64,000 nt of DNA. Origin: an uncultured Bacteroidota bacterium. Its GTDB lineage: Bacteria; Bacteroidota; Bacteroidia; Bacteroidales; F082. The number at the start of each line of letters is the position of its first letter. Within the stretch, counting starts at the first letter, position 1. Position numbers and translations under genes: made by a program. The DNA is taken from NCBI GenBank assembly GCA_913055825.1, contig CAJXKB010000001.1:51497-115496 (forward strand), in the 5' to 3' direction. Below the pieces are notes generated by a model. It was not told the origin of the DNA. It worked only from the letters and a program-made list of their open reading frames with translations, and did no database searches. This document shows positions 8,919 to 17,179 of this stretch, piece after piece.

Positions 8919-9279
8919 AAACCTCTTGTTATTGGCGGGATTTATAGGAATGATTGTATTTTCATCCTGCTACAATGATAACTACGCAACGCTCTATCCT
9001 ACAGGCGCTTGTGATACGACCAATGTAACGTTTACGGCCAGTGTGATGCCTGTTATCAGTGCAAACTGTACCGGATGCCACAGTGGAAGTGCTCCCGCAG
9101 GAAACCTCTCTTTAACCAATTATAATGATGTGGTGGCTTCGCTAAACAGCGGCCGGTTAATGGGAAGCATTCGCCACGATCCGGGCTATTCAGCTATGCC
9201 GAAGGGGGGAAACAAACTCAGTAACTGCGACATCGCCAAAATCACCAACTGGATAAACCAGGGATTTCCGGACAATTAA
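8899..9279 (+). CDS. Monoheme c-type cytochrome lipoprotein
   Basis: This short, 126-residue lipoprotein has a lipobox ending at Cys24 (FSSC) and one heme site, CTGCH, at residues 57-61. The rest closely follows the CX2CH quarter-repeat of the upstream tetraheme protein: both have the CDTTNVTF lead-in, the GS(I)RHD...GYS-MPK segment that supplies a Met, and the C-terminal LS(N/D)C helix. It therefore looks like a freed copy of that module. It starts inside the 3' end of the upstream gene and must belong to the same operon. Export and heme attachment are expected. Redox partner and potential cannot be judged. Confidence 0.82.
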   Translation: MEHRTIKNLLLLAGFIGMIVFSSCYNDNYATLYPTGACDTTNVTFTASVMPVISANCTGCHSGSAPAGNLSLTNYNDVVASLNSGRLMGSIRHDPGYSAMPKGGNKLSNCDIAKITNWINQGFPDN

Positions 9280-9328
9280 CAAAGCAAAAAATAAAAATAA
9301 TTAATTCACATTTAAAACGTAAAATATT

Positions 9329-9745
9329 ATGAATAGAAAAAAGTTTATCAAAACATCATTCGCCATGGCGGCGCTTGGATTAACAAGCTCTTCTTTATTT
9401 TTGGAAAGTTGTACAAAATCAAATCCCCAGCCGGGAAATGGTACAGTAAATTTTACCTTGGACCTCTCTAAGCCTGCTAATTCGGCATTAAATAAATCCG
9501 GGGGGTCTGTTATTACACACAACATTATTGTAATTAATACAAATGGCTCGTTCAAAGCACTTTCAGACATTTGTACACATCAGGGGTGCAGTGTTAATTA
9601 TAACAAGAACAGCAACAATATAATTTGCCCTTGTCATGGAGGGGCTTTTGATTTGAATGGAAGTGTTTTAGGAGGGCCGCCGCCTTCATCTCTCAAAAAA
9701 TATTCTGTAACAAAAAGTGGAAACATCCTAACGATTACGGGTTAA
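9329..9745 (+). CDS. Rieske [2Fe-2S] lipoprotein
   Basis: This 138-residue Rieske-type protein has cluster box 1 CTHQGC (82-87) and box 2 CPCHGG (100-105), giving the two Cys and two His ligands. A GGPPPSSL proline loop follows, as in cytochrome bc and arsenite oxidase Rieske subunits. The N-terminus is basic (NRKKF), then hydrophobic, and reaches a lipobox-like FLESC, suggesting a membrane-anchored protein. The twin-arginine pair typical of many Rieske proteins is replaced by Arg-Lys. No cytochrome b gene is nearby, so it is not part of a bc1 complex here. It probably exchanges electrons with the two cytochromes encoded just upstream; this is inferred from the operon layout. Confidence 0.88.
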   Translation: MNRKKFIKTSFAMAALGLTSSSLFLESCTKSNPQPGNGTVNFTLDLSKPANSALNKSGGSVITHNIIVINTNGSFKALSDICTHQGCSVNYNKNSNNIICPCHGGAFDLNGSVLGGPPPSSLKKYSVTKSGNILTITG

Positions 9746-9760
9746 TTAAAGGTTTCAACA

Positions 9761-10192
9761 ATGAAAAAAGCAATTCGAATAGGTACCATTGGGGCCATTA
9801 CAGCCCTGCTTGCTGCAATGTATGTTTGGTTTTTTGTTTATAACAAACCCCATCAAAATTTTGAAATGGCAAAACCCGAAAAAGTACTCAGTGCAAGTCA
9901 ATGTTTTGAGAACTTTTCTAAAAACAACACCCCCGACGACGGAAAAGTCCTTGAAATTTATGGCATTCCGTCCTCTATTGAGACTGCCGATTCAATGGTG
10001 GTGGTCTGTTTTTATTTTAAAAAAGGAATGTTTGGCGATGAAGGCATCCGATGTACCTTGCTTCCCAAATTTCAAAAAGCAGCCTCCAAATTATCTACTA
10101 CCGACACGGTTTATATTAAGGGTTTTTGTGCCGGATACAATGGAACCGATGTGATTTTTGAAAAGAGCTCAATTATTAATAAAGACAAATAA
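9761..10192 (+). CDS. OB-fold (tRNA_anti-like) membrane-anchored protein
   Basis: This 143-residue protein has one N-terminal transmembrane helix (about 8-28) and a small exported domain. The domain pattern, with KVLEIYGIPSSIE, a VVVCFYFK strand and a late DTVYIKGFCAGYNG hairpin, matches the OB-fold tRNA_anti-like group found in Bacteroidota. The name reflects fold rather than any tRNA role. It lies 15 bp after the Rieske gene and 25 bp before yceI, so it belongs to the same operon. Three cysteines (near residues 48, 87 and 124) are notable for an exported protein and could bind metal or form a disulphide. Function is unknown. Confidence 0.62.
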   Translation: MKKAIRIGTIGAITALLAAMYVWFFVYNKPHQNFEMAKPEKVLSASQCFENFSKNNTPDDGKVLEIYGIPSSIETADSMVVVCFYFKKGMFGDEGIRCTLLPKFQKAASKLSTTDTVYIKGFCAGYNGTDVIFEKSSIINKDK

Positions 10193-10217
10193 ATCAGTTA
10201 ATTAAAAATTTATAAAC

Positions 10218-10769
10218 ATGAAAAACGTACTCATCACTATTTTTATTATACTTTTTGCCATGCCTTCTTTCGGGCAACGTTTTATTACCAAAACCGGTAA
10301 AGTTAGTTTTTATTCGGATGCTCCACTCGAAAAAATTGAAGCTGTTAATAATACGGTAAACTGCGCAATGGATACGCAATCAGGATTTTTTGTGGTGAAA
10401 ATATTAATGCGATCGTTTGTCTTTGAAAAAGAACTGATGCAGGAACATTTTAATGAAGAATATGTGGAAAGCGAAAAATTCCCCAATGCCTTTTTTAAAG
10501 GACAAGTACAAAATTTGAAACAGATCAACTTCAAGAAGGAGGGCATCTATCCGGTTACCATTGCCGGGCAAATGACAATCCACGGCAAAACACAGCCGGT
10601 AAAAGCTACCGGAACCTTTGCCATTTCGAAAGGTGCCATCATTGCCTCCGGTAAATTTCCTATAAAAATCTCCGACTATGGTATTTCCATTCCGGGTGCA
10701 GTAGTGGGAAAAATTTCTGAAAATGTTGAAATTCATGTTCATTTTAACTTAAAACCACTCAAACAGTAA
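10218..10769 (+). CDS. YceI-like lipocalin-fold protein
   Basis: This 183-residue secreted protein has a clear signal peptide ending near residue 20 (MPSFGQ). The remainder matches the YceI family, with a lipocalin-like barrel that in characterised members binds long isoprenoid chains. Typical features are the GKVSFYSDAPLEKIEA start, an AFFKGQVQN strand, and the PVTIAGQMTIHGKTQPV core. A final strand ends in NLKPL. Its placement between the OB-fold protein and the DUF5777-type barrel, inside a cytochrome/Rieske operon, hints at a lipid-quinone link, but this is speculation. Assignment to the family is firm; the ligand is not known. Confidence 0.87.
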   Translation: MKNVLITIFIILFAMPSFGQRFITKTGKVSFYSDAPLEKIEAVNNTVNCAMDTQSGFFVVKILMRSFVFEKELMQEHFNEEYVESEKFPNAFFKGQVQNLKQINFKKEGIYPVTIAGQMTIHGKTQPVKATGTFAISKGAIIASGKFPIKISDYGISIPGAVVGKISENVEIHVHFNLKPLKQ

Positions 10770-10773
10770 ACCC

Positions 10774-11661
10774 ATGAAAAAAATAACCGTAATTTTCATC
10801 TTGGTATTGGGCTTTTCAGGTAAAGGATTTTCACAAGAAAATTTAATGAATTTATTTGATACTGAGCCACAAACAATTTATACACAAGCAACCTTTAAAA
10901 CTACACGAATTGTGTTGGGACAATCGATAGAAAATCCCGGCAAAGGCAACCTTATTTTCGTAATACAGCATCATTTTGGGAATATAAACCAAGGGCTGTA
11001 TCAATTTTTTGGCCTTGACCAGGCAACTATAAGGTTAGGATTTGAGTACGGCCTTACTGATTGGCTGCAATTGGGTGTCGGGCGCAGTTCGTTTGGTAAA
11101 ACCTATGATGCAAATGTAAAAGTTAAAATCCTTCGACAAAGCACCGGAAAAAGAAATATGCCAATATCCCTGAGCTATTTTGGTAGTATTGGGGTTAACA
11201 CACTTCACCAAACTACAATCGGAAAATATTATTTTACAAATCGTATCTCCTTTCTAAACCAGTTGCTCATTGCACGAAAATTTAGCTCTGCAATATCCTT
11301 GCAAATCACCCCGTCCCTCGTGCATAGAAACCTGGTACAAACACCTTCCGAAGACAACAATGTATTTGCCCTTGGAGCCGGCGGAAGGTTTAAACTCAGC
11401 CATCACACCAGCTTGAACCTCGAATATTTTTACCTGCTCTCAAAACAAACCGCTGCCACTTACCACAATAGTTTTTCAATTGGCTTTGATGTGGAAACGG
11501 GAGGACATGTGTTTCAAATGTATGTGTCTAACTCACAAGGAATCATAGGGCAGAATTTTATCCCCGGAACTACCGGAAACTGGCTTAATGGAGATGTTGT
11601 TATCGGATTTAACATTACCCGGGCATTTGTAATTAAAAAACCAAAACAGTTCAAGAAATAG
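10774..11661 (+). CDS. DUF5777-type outer-membrane beta-barrel protein
   Basis: This 295-residue protein has a cleavable signal (residues 1-20, ending FSQ) and continuous amphipathic beta strands thereafter. The IVLGQSIENPGKGNLIF-type opening and an FGLDQATIRLGFEYGLTDWLQLGVG segment are typical of DUF5777 barrels that accompany YceI and cytochrome lipoproteins in this phylum. It begins 4 bp after yceI and is the last gene of the plus-strand run from 7590. The probable location is the outer membrane, where it could anchor the redox lipoproteins or form a conduit for them. That role is inferred from context only. Confidence 0.72.
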   Translation: MKKITVIFILVLGFSGKGFSQENLMNLFDTEPQTIYTQATFKTTRIVLGQSIENPGKGNLIFVIQHHFGNINQGLYQFFGLDQATIRLGFEYGLTDWLQLGVGRSSFGKTYDANVKVKILRQSTGKRNMPISLSYFGSIGVNTLHQTTIGKYYFTNRISFLNQLLIARKFSSAISLQITPSLVHRNLVQTPSEDNNVFALGAGGRFKLSHHTSLNLEYFYLLSKQTAATYHNSFSIGFDVETGGHVFQMYVSNSQGIIGQNFIPGTTGNWLNGDVVIGFNITRAFVIKKPKQFKK

Positions 11662-11737
11662 TAATTCTGTTTCTCTATTGGTCAACGATGAGACAAAAAA
11701 TCTTCCGTACTTTTACCCCGTCTAAAACACGAAAGTC

Positions 11738-12907
11738 ATGTATCATCCACCCGATTATTTTCAAATTGATGAATTACTCACCGATGAACACAAGCTCATC
11801 CGACAATCGGTTCGCCAATGGGTTGAACGTGAAGTAAAACCGGTGATTGACCGTTATGCGCAAAAACATGAAGCCCTCCCAAAAGACCTGATGCGGCAAA
11901 TGGGCCAATTGGGTGCTTTAGGCCCGTTTATTCCTGAAAAATATGGTGGTGCAGGCCTTGATCATATTTCATATGGCATCATTATGGCCGAATTAGAAAG
12001 GGGCGACTCGGCAATACGGTCCAGTGCCTCGGTCCAGTCTTCGCTGGTGATGTATCCTATTTATGCTTTTGGCAGCGAAGCACAGCGTAAAAAATACCTT
12101 CCCAAATTAGCTTCCGGAGAATGGATTGGAGCATACGGCCTTACCGAACCCAACCACGGCTCCGACCCGGGAAGCATGCTCAGCCGGTTTGAAGACAAAG
12201 GTGATTATTTTTTACTGAATGGCGCCAAAATGTGGATTACCAATTCGCCCATCTGCGATGTGGCCGTGGTGTGGGCAAAAGATGAAAACGGCAAAGTGAA
12301 GGGATTGATTTTGGAAAGGGGCATGGAGGGTTTTTCCACTCCGGAAATCGTTGATAAATGGTCGCTGAGGGCCTCGGCTACCGGCGAAATGGTTTTCGAT
12401 AATGTGAAAGTCCCAAAAGAAAACTTATTACCCGGCATCAAAGGGCTCAAAGGACCGCTCATGTGCCTCAATTCGGCTCGTTACGGTATTGCCTGGGGTG
12501 TGCTGGGTGCCGCCATGGAGTGTTACGATACGGCCTTACAATACAGCCTCCAACGCAAACAATTCGGAAAACCCATTGCTTCATTTCAGCTGCAGCAAAA
12601 GAAACTGGCTGAGATGCTTACCGAAATTACCAAAGCTCAGTTACTGGTTTGGCGATTAGGGGTGTTGAAAAATGAAAACAAGGCCACTCCTGCACAAATA
12701 TCCATGGCCAAACGGAATAATGTGGAAACAGCCTTAAAAATTGCCCGTGAAAGCCGCCAAATGCTGGGAGCCATGGGCATCACCGGTGATTTCCCCATCA
12801 TGCGGCACATGATGAACCTCGAATCGGTCATTACCTACGAAGGTACTCACGATATACATTTGTTGATTACCGGTATGGATATTACCGGAATTGCTGCATT
12901 TGATTGA
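11738..12907 (+). CDS. Acyl-CoA dehydrogenase, glutaryl-CoA dehydrogenase-like
   Basis: This 389-residue FAD enzyme of the acyl-CoA dehydrogenase superfamily oxidises an acyl-CoA to the enoyl-CoA. The N-terminal helical domain, the AYGLTEPNHGSDPG flavin/substrate loop, a WITNS strand and the C-terminal catalytic region TYEGTHDIH with the general-base Glu are all present. The arrangement of that Glu, the SLRASATGEMVFDNV segment and an Arg near residue 95 (IRSSASVQSS) resemble glutaryl-CoA dehydrogenases more than the straight-chain enzymes. The substrate is therefore perhaps glutaryl-CoA from lysine or tryptophan breakdown. It stands alone between the barrel gene and a membrane protein, with 76 bp upstream. 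Electron-transfer flavoprotein genes are not in the window. Confidence 0.88.
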   Translation: MYHPPDYFQIDELLTDEHKLIRQSVRQWVEREVKPVIDRYAQKHEALPKDLMRQMGQLGALGPFIPEKYGGAGLDHISYGIIMAELERGDSAIRSSASVQSSLVMYPIYAFGSEAQRKKYLPKLASGEWIGAYGLTEPNHGSDPGSMLSRFEDKGDYFLLNGAKMWITNSPICDVAVVWAKDENGKVKGLILERGMEGFSTPEIVDKWSLRASATGEMVFDNVKVPKENLLPGIKGLKGPLMCLNSARYGIAWGVLGAAMECYDTALQYSLQRKQFGKPIASFQLQQKKLAEMLTEITKAQLLVWRLGVLKNENKATPAQISMAKRNNVETALKIARESRQMLGAMGITGDFPIMRHMMNLESVITYEGTHDIHLLITGMDITGIAAFD

Positions 12908-12916
12908 TTTTAAGAT

Positions 12917-14683
12917 ATGAAAATCTTAATAAGGAACAATCTGATGCGACATTTTCACTTTTCAAAATACCCTATTCCCGAACTACTTATTTTGGTGGTT
13001 TTTATCCTGATGATAAATTCGCGGTTTGGAAAAACGTATCCATATATTAAGGCCGATGGCATTGGCTATTATGACTACCTACCTTCGATTTTCATCCGCC
13101 ACGATTTGACTAGAAAAAGCCAGCTTCTTATTAATCATCCGGAATGCTACAAAACCATTCAAAAAAAAGGAGTTTATGTTCACTACCATGGATATTTGGT
13201 TGATAAATATCCTGTCGGAACGGCTGTCTTGCAAAGCCCCTTCTTTCTGATTACTTACCTGACAACACCGCTTCAGGGAAACCCTGAAGATGGTTATCAA
13301 AAACCTTTCCAACAGGCTGTTCTTTATGCCACGCTTTTTTACCTTTTTTTGGGAGTTTTTTTCCTGGGAAAAATTCTGGAAATGTACAATGTCAGAAGAG
13401 GAATTATAATTTTCATTGAATTCCTGGCCGTTTTTGGAACAGCCATTACCAATTACGCAAACTATGATGCCTCCTTTAGTCATGTTTATTCATTTTTTGC
13501 CATTAATGCATTCATGTATTTCTGCCTGAAAAATTTCAAGCGTAAGGATATAACTTATTTTCTTACAGCTTGTTTATTCTTTGGTTTGATACTGATAATC
13601 CGTAATATTAATGTTCTGATTTTGCTTTTTATTCCCTTCCTGGCAGGATCATTCAAACAACTAAAACAGGTTGTTCAGGATATCTTTCGTAAGCCAAAAA
13701 TGTTTTTGTTTGGCATCTTGATTATTCTTGCCGTTTTTTCAATTCAAAGCTGGGCCTGGTTTGAGCAAACCGGAAACTATTTAATCTATTCTTATCAGGG
13801 CGAGGGATTTAATTTCTCACATCCTGAGATACTGAATATCTTATTCAGCTATAAAAAGGGTCTTTTTGTTTATACGCCTGTTTTGATATTTTCTTTACTC
13901 GAAGTTTTTAGATTGGCCATAAAACACGATTACTACCGGGTACTGACGTGGTCTCTCTTTTTCCTGATTATTACCTACATTTTTTCTTCCTGGCATTCAT
14001 GGGATTACGGAGCCAGCTATGGATCAAGAGTTTATATTGATTATTATGGCGTATTTTTTATTCTTATCGCTATTTTAATAAATAAAGTCCCCCATTACCT
14101 GCAAGCGGGTATTATTGTCTTGTCAGCTTTGACTGTTCCGGTTAACTTGATTCAGACTTACCAATACAAAAATTTTATTCTGCACTGGACAGACATGACC
14201 CGTGAAAGATACTGGGAAGTTTTTTTAAAAACAGGCAAACAGTATAATGGTTTATTATGGAAAATTAATTTTAATCCAAATCATTTTACCTGTGTAAAAA
14301 AGGTTACTCTTGGAGATATAAATAAAAATGCCAGTGAAACTCCACTTGTCATTTACAAAACCACCAGCCGTTCAATTCCTGACTTCAATAAAGTAGAGAT
14401 TATACAAATTCTATTTAAGAACGGGTTTTCAGAAAAAAACAAATCAAAAATTATTGTGAGAATTGCCGACTCGGCGAGTCAAAAGACAGAATACTGGTAC
14501 GATCCCTATTTAATTCATTTTAGTCAGAAAGGGTTAAACAAAGAGCATCGTGGTTTTCAATGTTATAAATTTAACCCACTGACAGATGGAAAGACAAAAA
14601 TCACTACGGTCAGTTTGTATGCTCCGGAGCAGGAAAATACGCTTAAAAATTTTACAATAAAGTTTCTGAAACCGGTAGATTAA
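12917..14683 (+). CDS. Polytopic membrane protein, GT-C-like
   Basis: This 588-residue integral membrane protein has about ten predicted helices in the first 420 residues and a soluble C-terminal domain of about 150 residues. An Asp-containing loop after the first helix (YIKADGIGYYDYLPS) is where GT-C glycosyltransferases place their catalytic acid, and the overall plan fits that superfamily. Large aromatic and Tyr-rich periplasmic loops support a role in transfer from a polyprenyl-linked sugar. The family cannot be named from motifs alone. It starts 10 bp after the acyl-CoA dehydrogenase stop, close enough for cotranscription although no functional link is evident. It converges with the nitroreductase at 14694. 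Confidence 0.6.
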   Translation: MKILIRNNLMRHFHFSKYPIPELLILVVFILMINSRFGKTYPYIKADGIGYYDYLPSIFIRHDLTRKSQLLINHPECYKTIQKKGVYVHYHGYLVDKYPVGTAVLQSPFFLITYLTTPLQGNPEDGYQKPFQQAVLYATLFYLFLGVFFLGKILEMYNVRRGIIIFIEFLAVFGTAITNYANYDASFSHVYSFFAINAFMYFCLKNFKRKDITYFLTACLFFGLILIIRNINVLILLFIPFLAGSFKQLKQVVQDIFRKPKMFLFGILIILAVFSIQSWAWFEQTGNYLIYSYQGEGFNFSHPEILNILFSYKKGLFVYTPVLIFSLLEVFRLAIKHDYYRVLTWSLFFLIITYIFSSWHSWDYGASYGSRVYIDYYGVFFILIAILINKVPHYLQAGIIVLSALTVPVNLIQTYQYKNFILHWTDMTRERYWEVFLKTGKQYNGLLWKINFNPNHFTCVKKVTLGDINKNASETPLVIYKTTSRSIPDFNKVEIIQILFKNGFSEKNKSKIIVRIADSASQKTEYWYDPYLIHFSQKGLNKEHRGFQCYKFNPLTDGKTKITTVSLYAPEQENTLKNFTIKFLKPVD

Positions 14684-14693
14684 TTAAATCCTG

Positions 14694-15212
14694 TTAAATA
14701 AACCGTACCACCTCTTCCAACGGTTTTCTGATTTTATTTCCTTTTTTCTGATACCCTTCTCGGGGATAGCCCAGGGGGGTGATGCAATAAATCACTTCCT
14801 CCTTTTTGAGTCCTATTGCTTTGGCCAGTTTTTCATAATCAAAAGCAATAATCCAGCAAGTGCCAATACCCTCGTTTTCGGCAGCCAAAATCATGTGATC
14901 CATGGCGATGGCCAGATCGGTTTCGATGGAATTATAGCCATCATAAGGCCTTACCCACGATTTGGATTTGTCGCCCACTACCACTAAAATATGAGGGGCA
15001 TCTTGAAACCAACTACGCTGATAGCACGCTTTTACCTCTTTTAGTTTTTCATTTGACGAAACCAAAACAAAAGTCCAGGGCTGGCGGTTAGATGCCGAAG
15101 GTGCTAAACGACCCGCATTAAGAATGCGACCTAATACTTTATCTGAAACTTTCCTTTCAGGGTCGTAATTCCTTACGGACTCACGCTGTTCGATAAGTTG
15201 GTAAAATTCCAT
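14694..15212 (-). CDS. Nitroreductase family protein
   Basis: This 172-residue FMN-dependent oxidoreductase has the conserved start QRESVRNYDPERKVSD, the FMN-phosphate region RLAPSASNRQPW, and the GIGTCWI strand late in the protein. Members reduce nitro compounds, quinones or flavins with NAD(P)H; the superfamily also includes BluB, which makes the lower ligand of cobalamin. Length and motifs fit the short generic subgroup rather than BluB. It lies 29 bp behind the corrinoid fusion gene on the same strand, so the two are probably one operon. It could reduce a substrate or the corrinoid for that protein, but this is inference from spacing alone. Confidence 0.87.
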   Translation of the reverse strand: MEFYQLIEQRESVRNYDPERKVSDKVLGRILNAGRLAPSASNRQPWTFVLVSSNEKLKEVKACYQRSWFQDAPHILVVVGDKSKSWVRPYDGYNSIETDLAIAMDHMILAAENEGIGTCWIIAFDYEKLAKAIGLKKEEVIYCITPLGYPREGYQKKGNKIRKPLEEVVRFI

Positions 15213-15241
15213 ATGTTATTGTTTTAGTGAAATCCCTTTCC

Positions 15242-17011
15242 TCAGGTCAAAAATAAAGCATTTTCGGCACATTGCGTTACGCAGGCCGTACACGCGAAGC
15301 ATTTGTCCTGACGTTGAATCCTGATCTTATTTTCACCTTCTATTCCAAATACACCATTCGGACAAACCCTCAAACACATACGGCAGTCGGTGCACCGGCT
15401 GATATTCTGGTGGATTTTCCCCGGGCTGTACTGCTCCGCTTTGTAAAGATGACCAACAGACCCAAAACCGGCACGATGCATCAGCCACTCGGCCTCTGAG
15501 GGACTGGAAGCTACAATCCCCCTTAAATCAAAACCAAGCCACAGGTTAATGGCGGTTATGGTTAGCATAATTTTCCAATGAACAAATGGGGGCATATGTA
15601 AAATAAAAGCTGAAAAGAGTGCTATCGCGATGATTTCCAGACCAGCCAACACCCCAGCTTTTAACCATCCACTGTGTCCAGGAATTACAGGAAACCCTGC
15701 ATAAAGGATAAATCCTGTTAACCAGAAAAAAGCACTGAGTGGTAAAAAAAAACGACTTGCAGTTAAAAGTGTAATTATCCCTAAGACGATCCATACCATA
15801 AAATTCATCGAAAGCAACATTTCCAGCCTGAAGGGGAAAGAAAAAACAGCACGATTATGTTTATATACCGTTTTTTTATCACGTAAAAACAAAGGAATAT
15901 CTTTGGAATAAGCCGGGCCAAAGATCCCTGTTCGGCCGGTTTTATTTTTTAAAAGCTGACGATTAATGCCCGGGGCCGAAAATTGAGGTAATATAATCCT
16001 GGAATGATTAACCCTTTCGTTGATTCGGCTTGTCTTAATTGCCGTAATCACCGAGTGCGTGTTCAAATCACCTCCGCATGAAGCACACCACACATTAATA
16101 CCGTTAGTGGGAGCCACCAAAAGAAAAACATTTTCATCTGCTAACGACTTTTCAACCCGCCTAACGGTAAGGTGAAAATTACTGGTGAGCAAAACGGGTG
16201 AATTTCTATCCGGTTGGCCGATAACCCTAAGTCCGGGTTCAACAGGATTTGGAAACCAACGGCCGATAAAATCCCAAACAGATTTGAAAAATGAAAGATC
16301 ACCCCGTGGGATACCGGCTACAGGCAAGATATTCGTTTCACGGGCGTCGTCTTCCTGTTTTTTTGCTGTCAGTAACGTGAAACTATCCAAAAATGACCGT
16401 TGCTCGCTGAGAATAGTGAAACCTGAATTTGATACTTCTTCTCCGATGTCTTTGAGCGGTTTTGTTCCGGTTTGGGCAACGAGATAAGTCAAAACAGCAA
16501 GCGGAAAACGAACCAAAGAATGAATCATTCTTTTAAGAAAATTTTCCGGCCGGACTTCAGAAGCAAGGATGAATTTCCCATTCGGTTTTAACAGCCTTTT
16601 TATCTGATGTAAAGCCAGTATGCGTTCTTCGAGATAGAGTTCGCTAAACGCTAAAGTCGAAACAATTACATCAAAACTATTTTTCTTGAAAACCGAGTCC
16701 AATTCAACAATGCCGATCTGATGAAGAGTTATTTTACCTTCGAGTCCTGCACCGGCAATTTTGTTTCGTGCAACAGCCAACATTCCCGATGAAGTATCTA
16801 TTCCTGTGGTGTTAGCACCCGCATTGGCAGCATCTATGAGCAGGGAACCGGTTCCGCAACCGAGATCAAGCAGATCCATTCCCTGTTTTACATAGGTTTT
16901 TACAATTTGCTTTCTTATTTTGTTAGCTTGCCCTCCCGATAAGATGCGAATACCCCAATCGTACCGTTCAGGACGATTTTCTAATATCTTCATGAAAATA
17001 TAAGAAAACAT
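15242..17011 (-). CDS. Fusion: SAM methyltransferase + HgcA-like corrinoid domain + membrane helices + 2[4Fe-4S] ferredoxin
   Basis: This 589-residue protein joins four parts. Residues 1-215 are a class I SAM methyltransferase with the LLDLGCGTGS loop at 47-56. Residues 250-380 resemble the corrinoid-binding domain of HgcA/CFeSP, with the cap-helix stretch NVWCASCGG at 306-314 and an ILPQFSAPGI strand typical of HgcA. About four transmembrane helices follow at 398-500, as in HgcA. The end is an HgcB-like ferredoxin with Cys 540, 543, 546, 550 and 571, 574, 577, 581. The strict HgcA motif is N(V/I)WCA(A/G)GK; here Gly and Lys are replaced by Cys312 and Gly313. HgcB's C-terminal Cys pair is missing. 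It likely transfers methyl groups through a cobamide, but the acceptor is unknown and mercury methylation is doubtful. Met8 is an alternative start. Confidence 0.8.
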   Translation of the reverse strand: MFSYIFMKILENRPERYDWGIRILSGGQANKIRKQIVKTYVKQGMDLLDLGCGTGSLLIDAANAGANTTGIDTSSGMLAVARNKIAGAGLEGKITLHQIGIVELDSVFKKNSFDVIVSTLAFSELYLEERILALHQIKRLLKPNGKFILASEVRPENFLKRMIHSLVRFPLAVLTYLVAQTGTKPLKDIGEEVSNSGFTILSEQRSFLDSFTLLTAKKQEDDARETNILPVAGIPRGDLSFFKSVWDFIGRWFPNPVEPGLRVIGQPDRNSPVLLTSNFHLTVRRVEKSLADENVFLLVAPTNGINVWCASCGGDLNTHSVITAIKTSRINERVNHSRIILPQFSAPGINRQLLKNKTGRTGIFGPAYSKDIPLFLRDKKTVYKHNRAVFSFPFRLEMLLSMNFMVWIVLGIITLLTASRFFLPLSAFFWLTGFILYAGFPVIPGHSGWLKAGVLAGLEIIAIALFSAFILHMPPFVHWKIMLTITAINLWLGFDLRGIVASSPSEAEWLMHRAGFGSVGHLYKAEQYSPGKIHQNISRCTDCRMCLRVCPNGVFGIEGENKIRIQRQDKCFACTACVTQCAENALFLT

Positions 17012-17122
17012 TTTTTGCTATATTTTTTTACCAAGAAGCGTTTTCAAAGTAATCTTGATTATTAACAACCTGAATTCCATACATATGAAAAACCAACCTC
17101 TTTACTGTTTATTTAATAGAAA

Positions 17123-17130
17123 CAAAGATA
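17123..17130 (-). promoter_or_regulatory. Possible -7 box for the corrinoid fusion gene
   Basis: On the reverse strand this reads TATCTTTG, a match to the Bacteroidota -7 consensus TAnnTTTG. It lies about 110 nt upstream of the fusion start codon. A TTG at the expected -33 distance is not seen, so support is modest. Confidence 0.3.
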
Positions 17131-17179
17131 ATAAAAACATACAGGTTTCTCGATATTAATGGTATATCAACCGATAATT

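Noticed and set aside
15242..17011. Calling the fusion protein a mercury methylase (HgcA/HgcB)
   Set aside because: The cap motif has Cys-Gly where HgcA requires Gly-Lys, and the ferredoxin part lacks the C-terminal Cys pair of HgcB. Kinship is supported; the mercury function is not.
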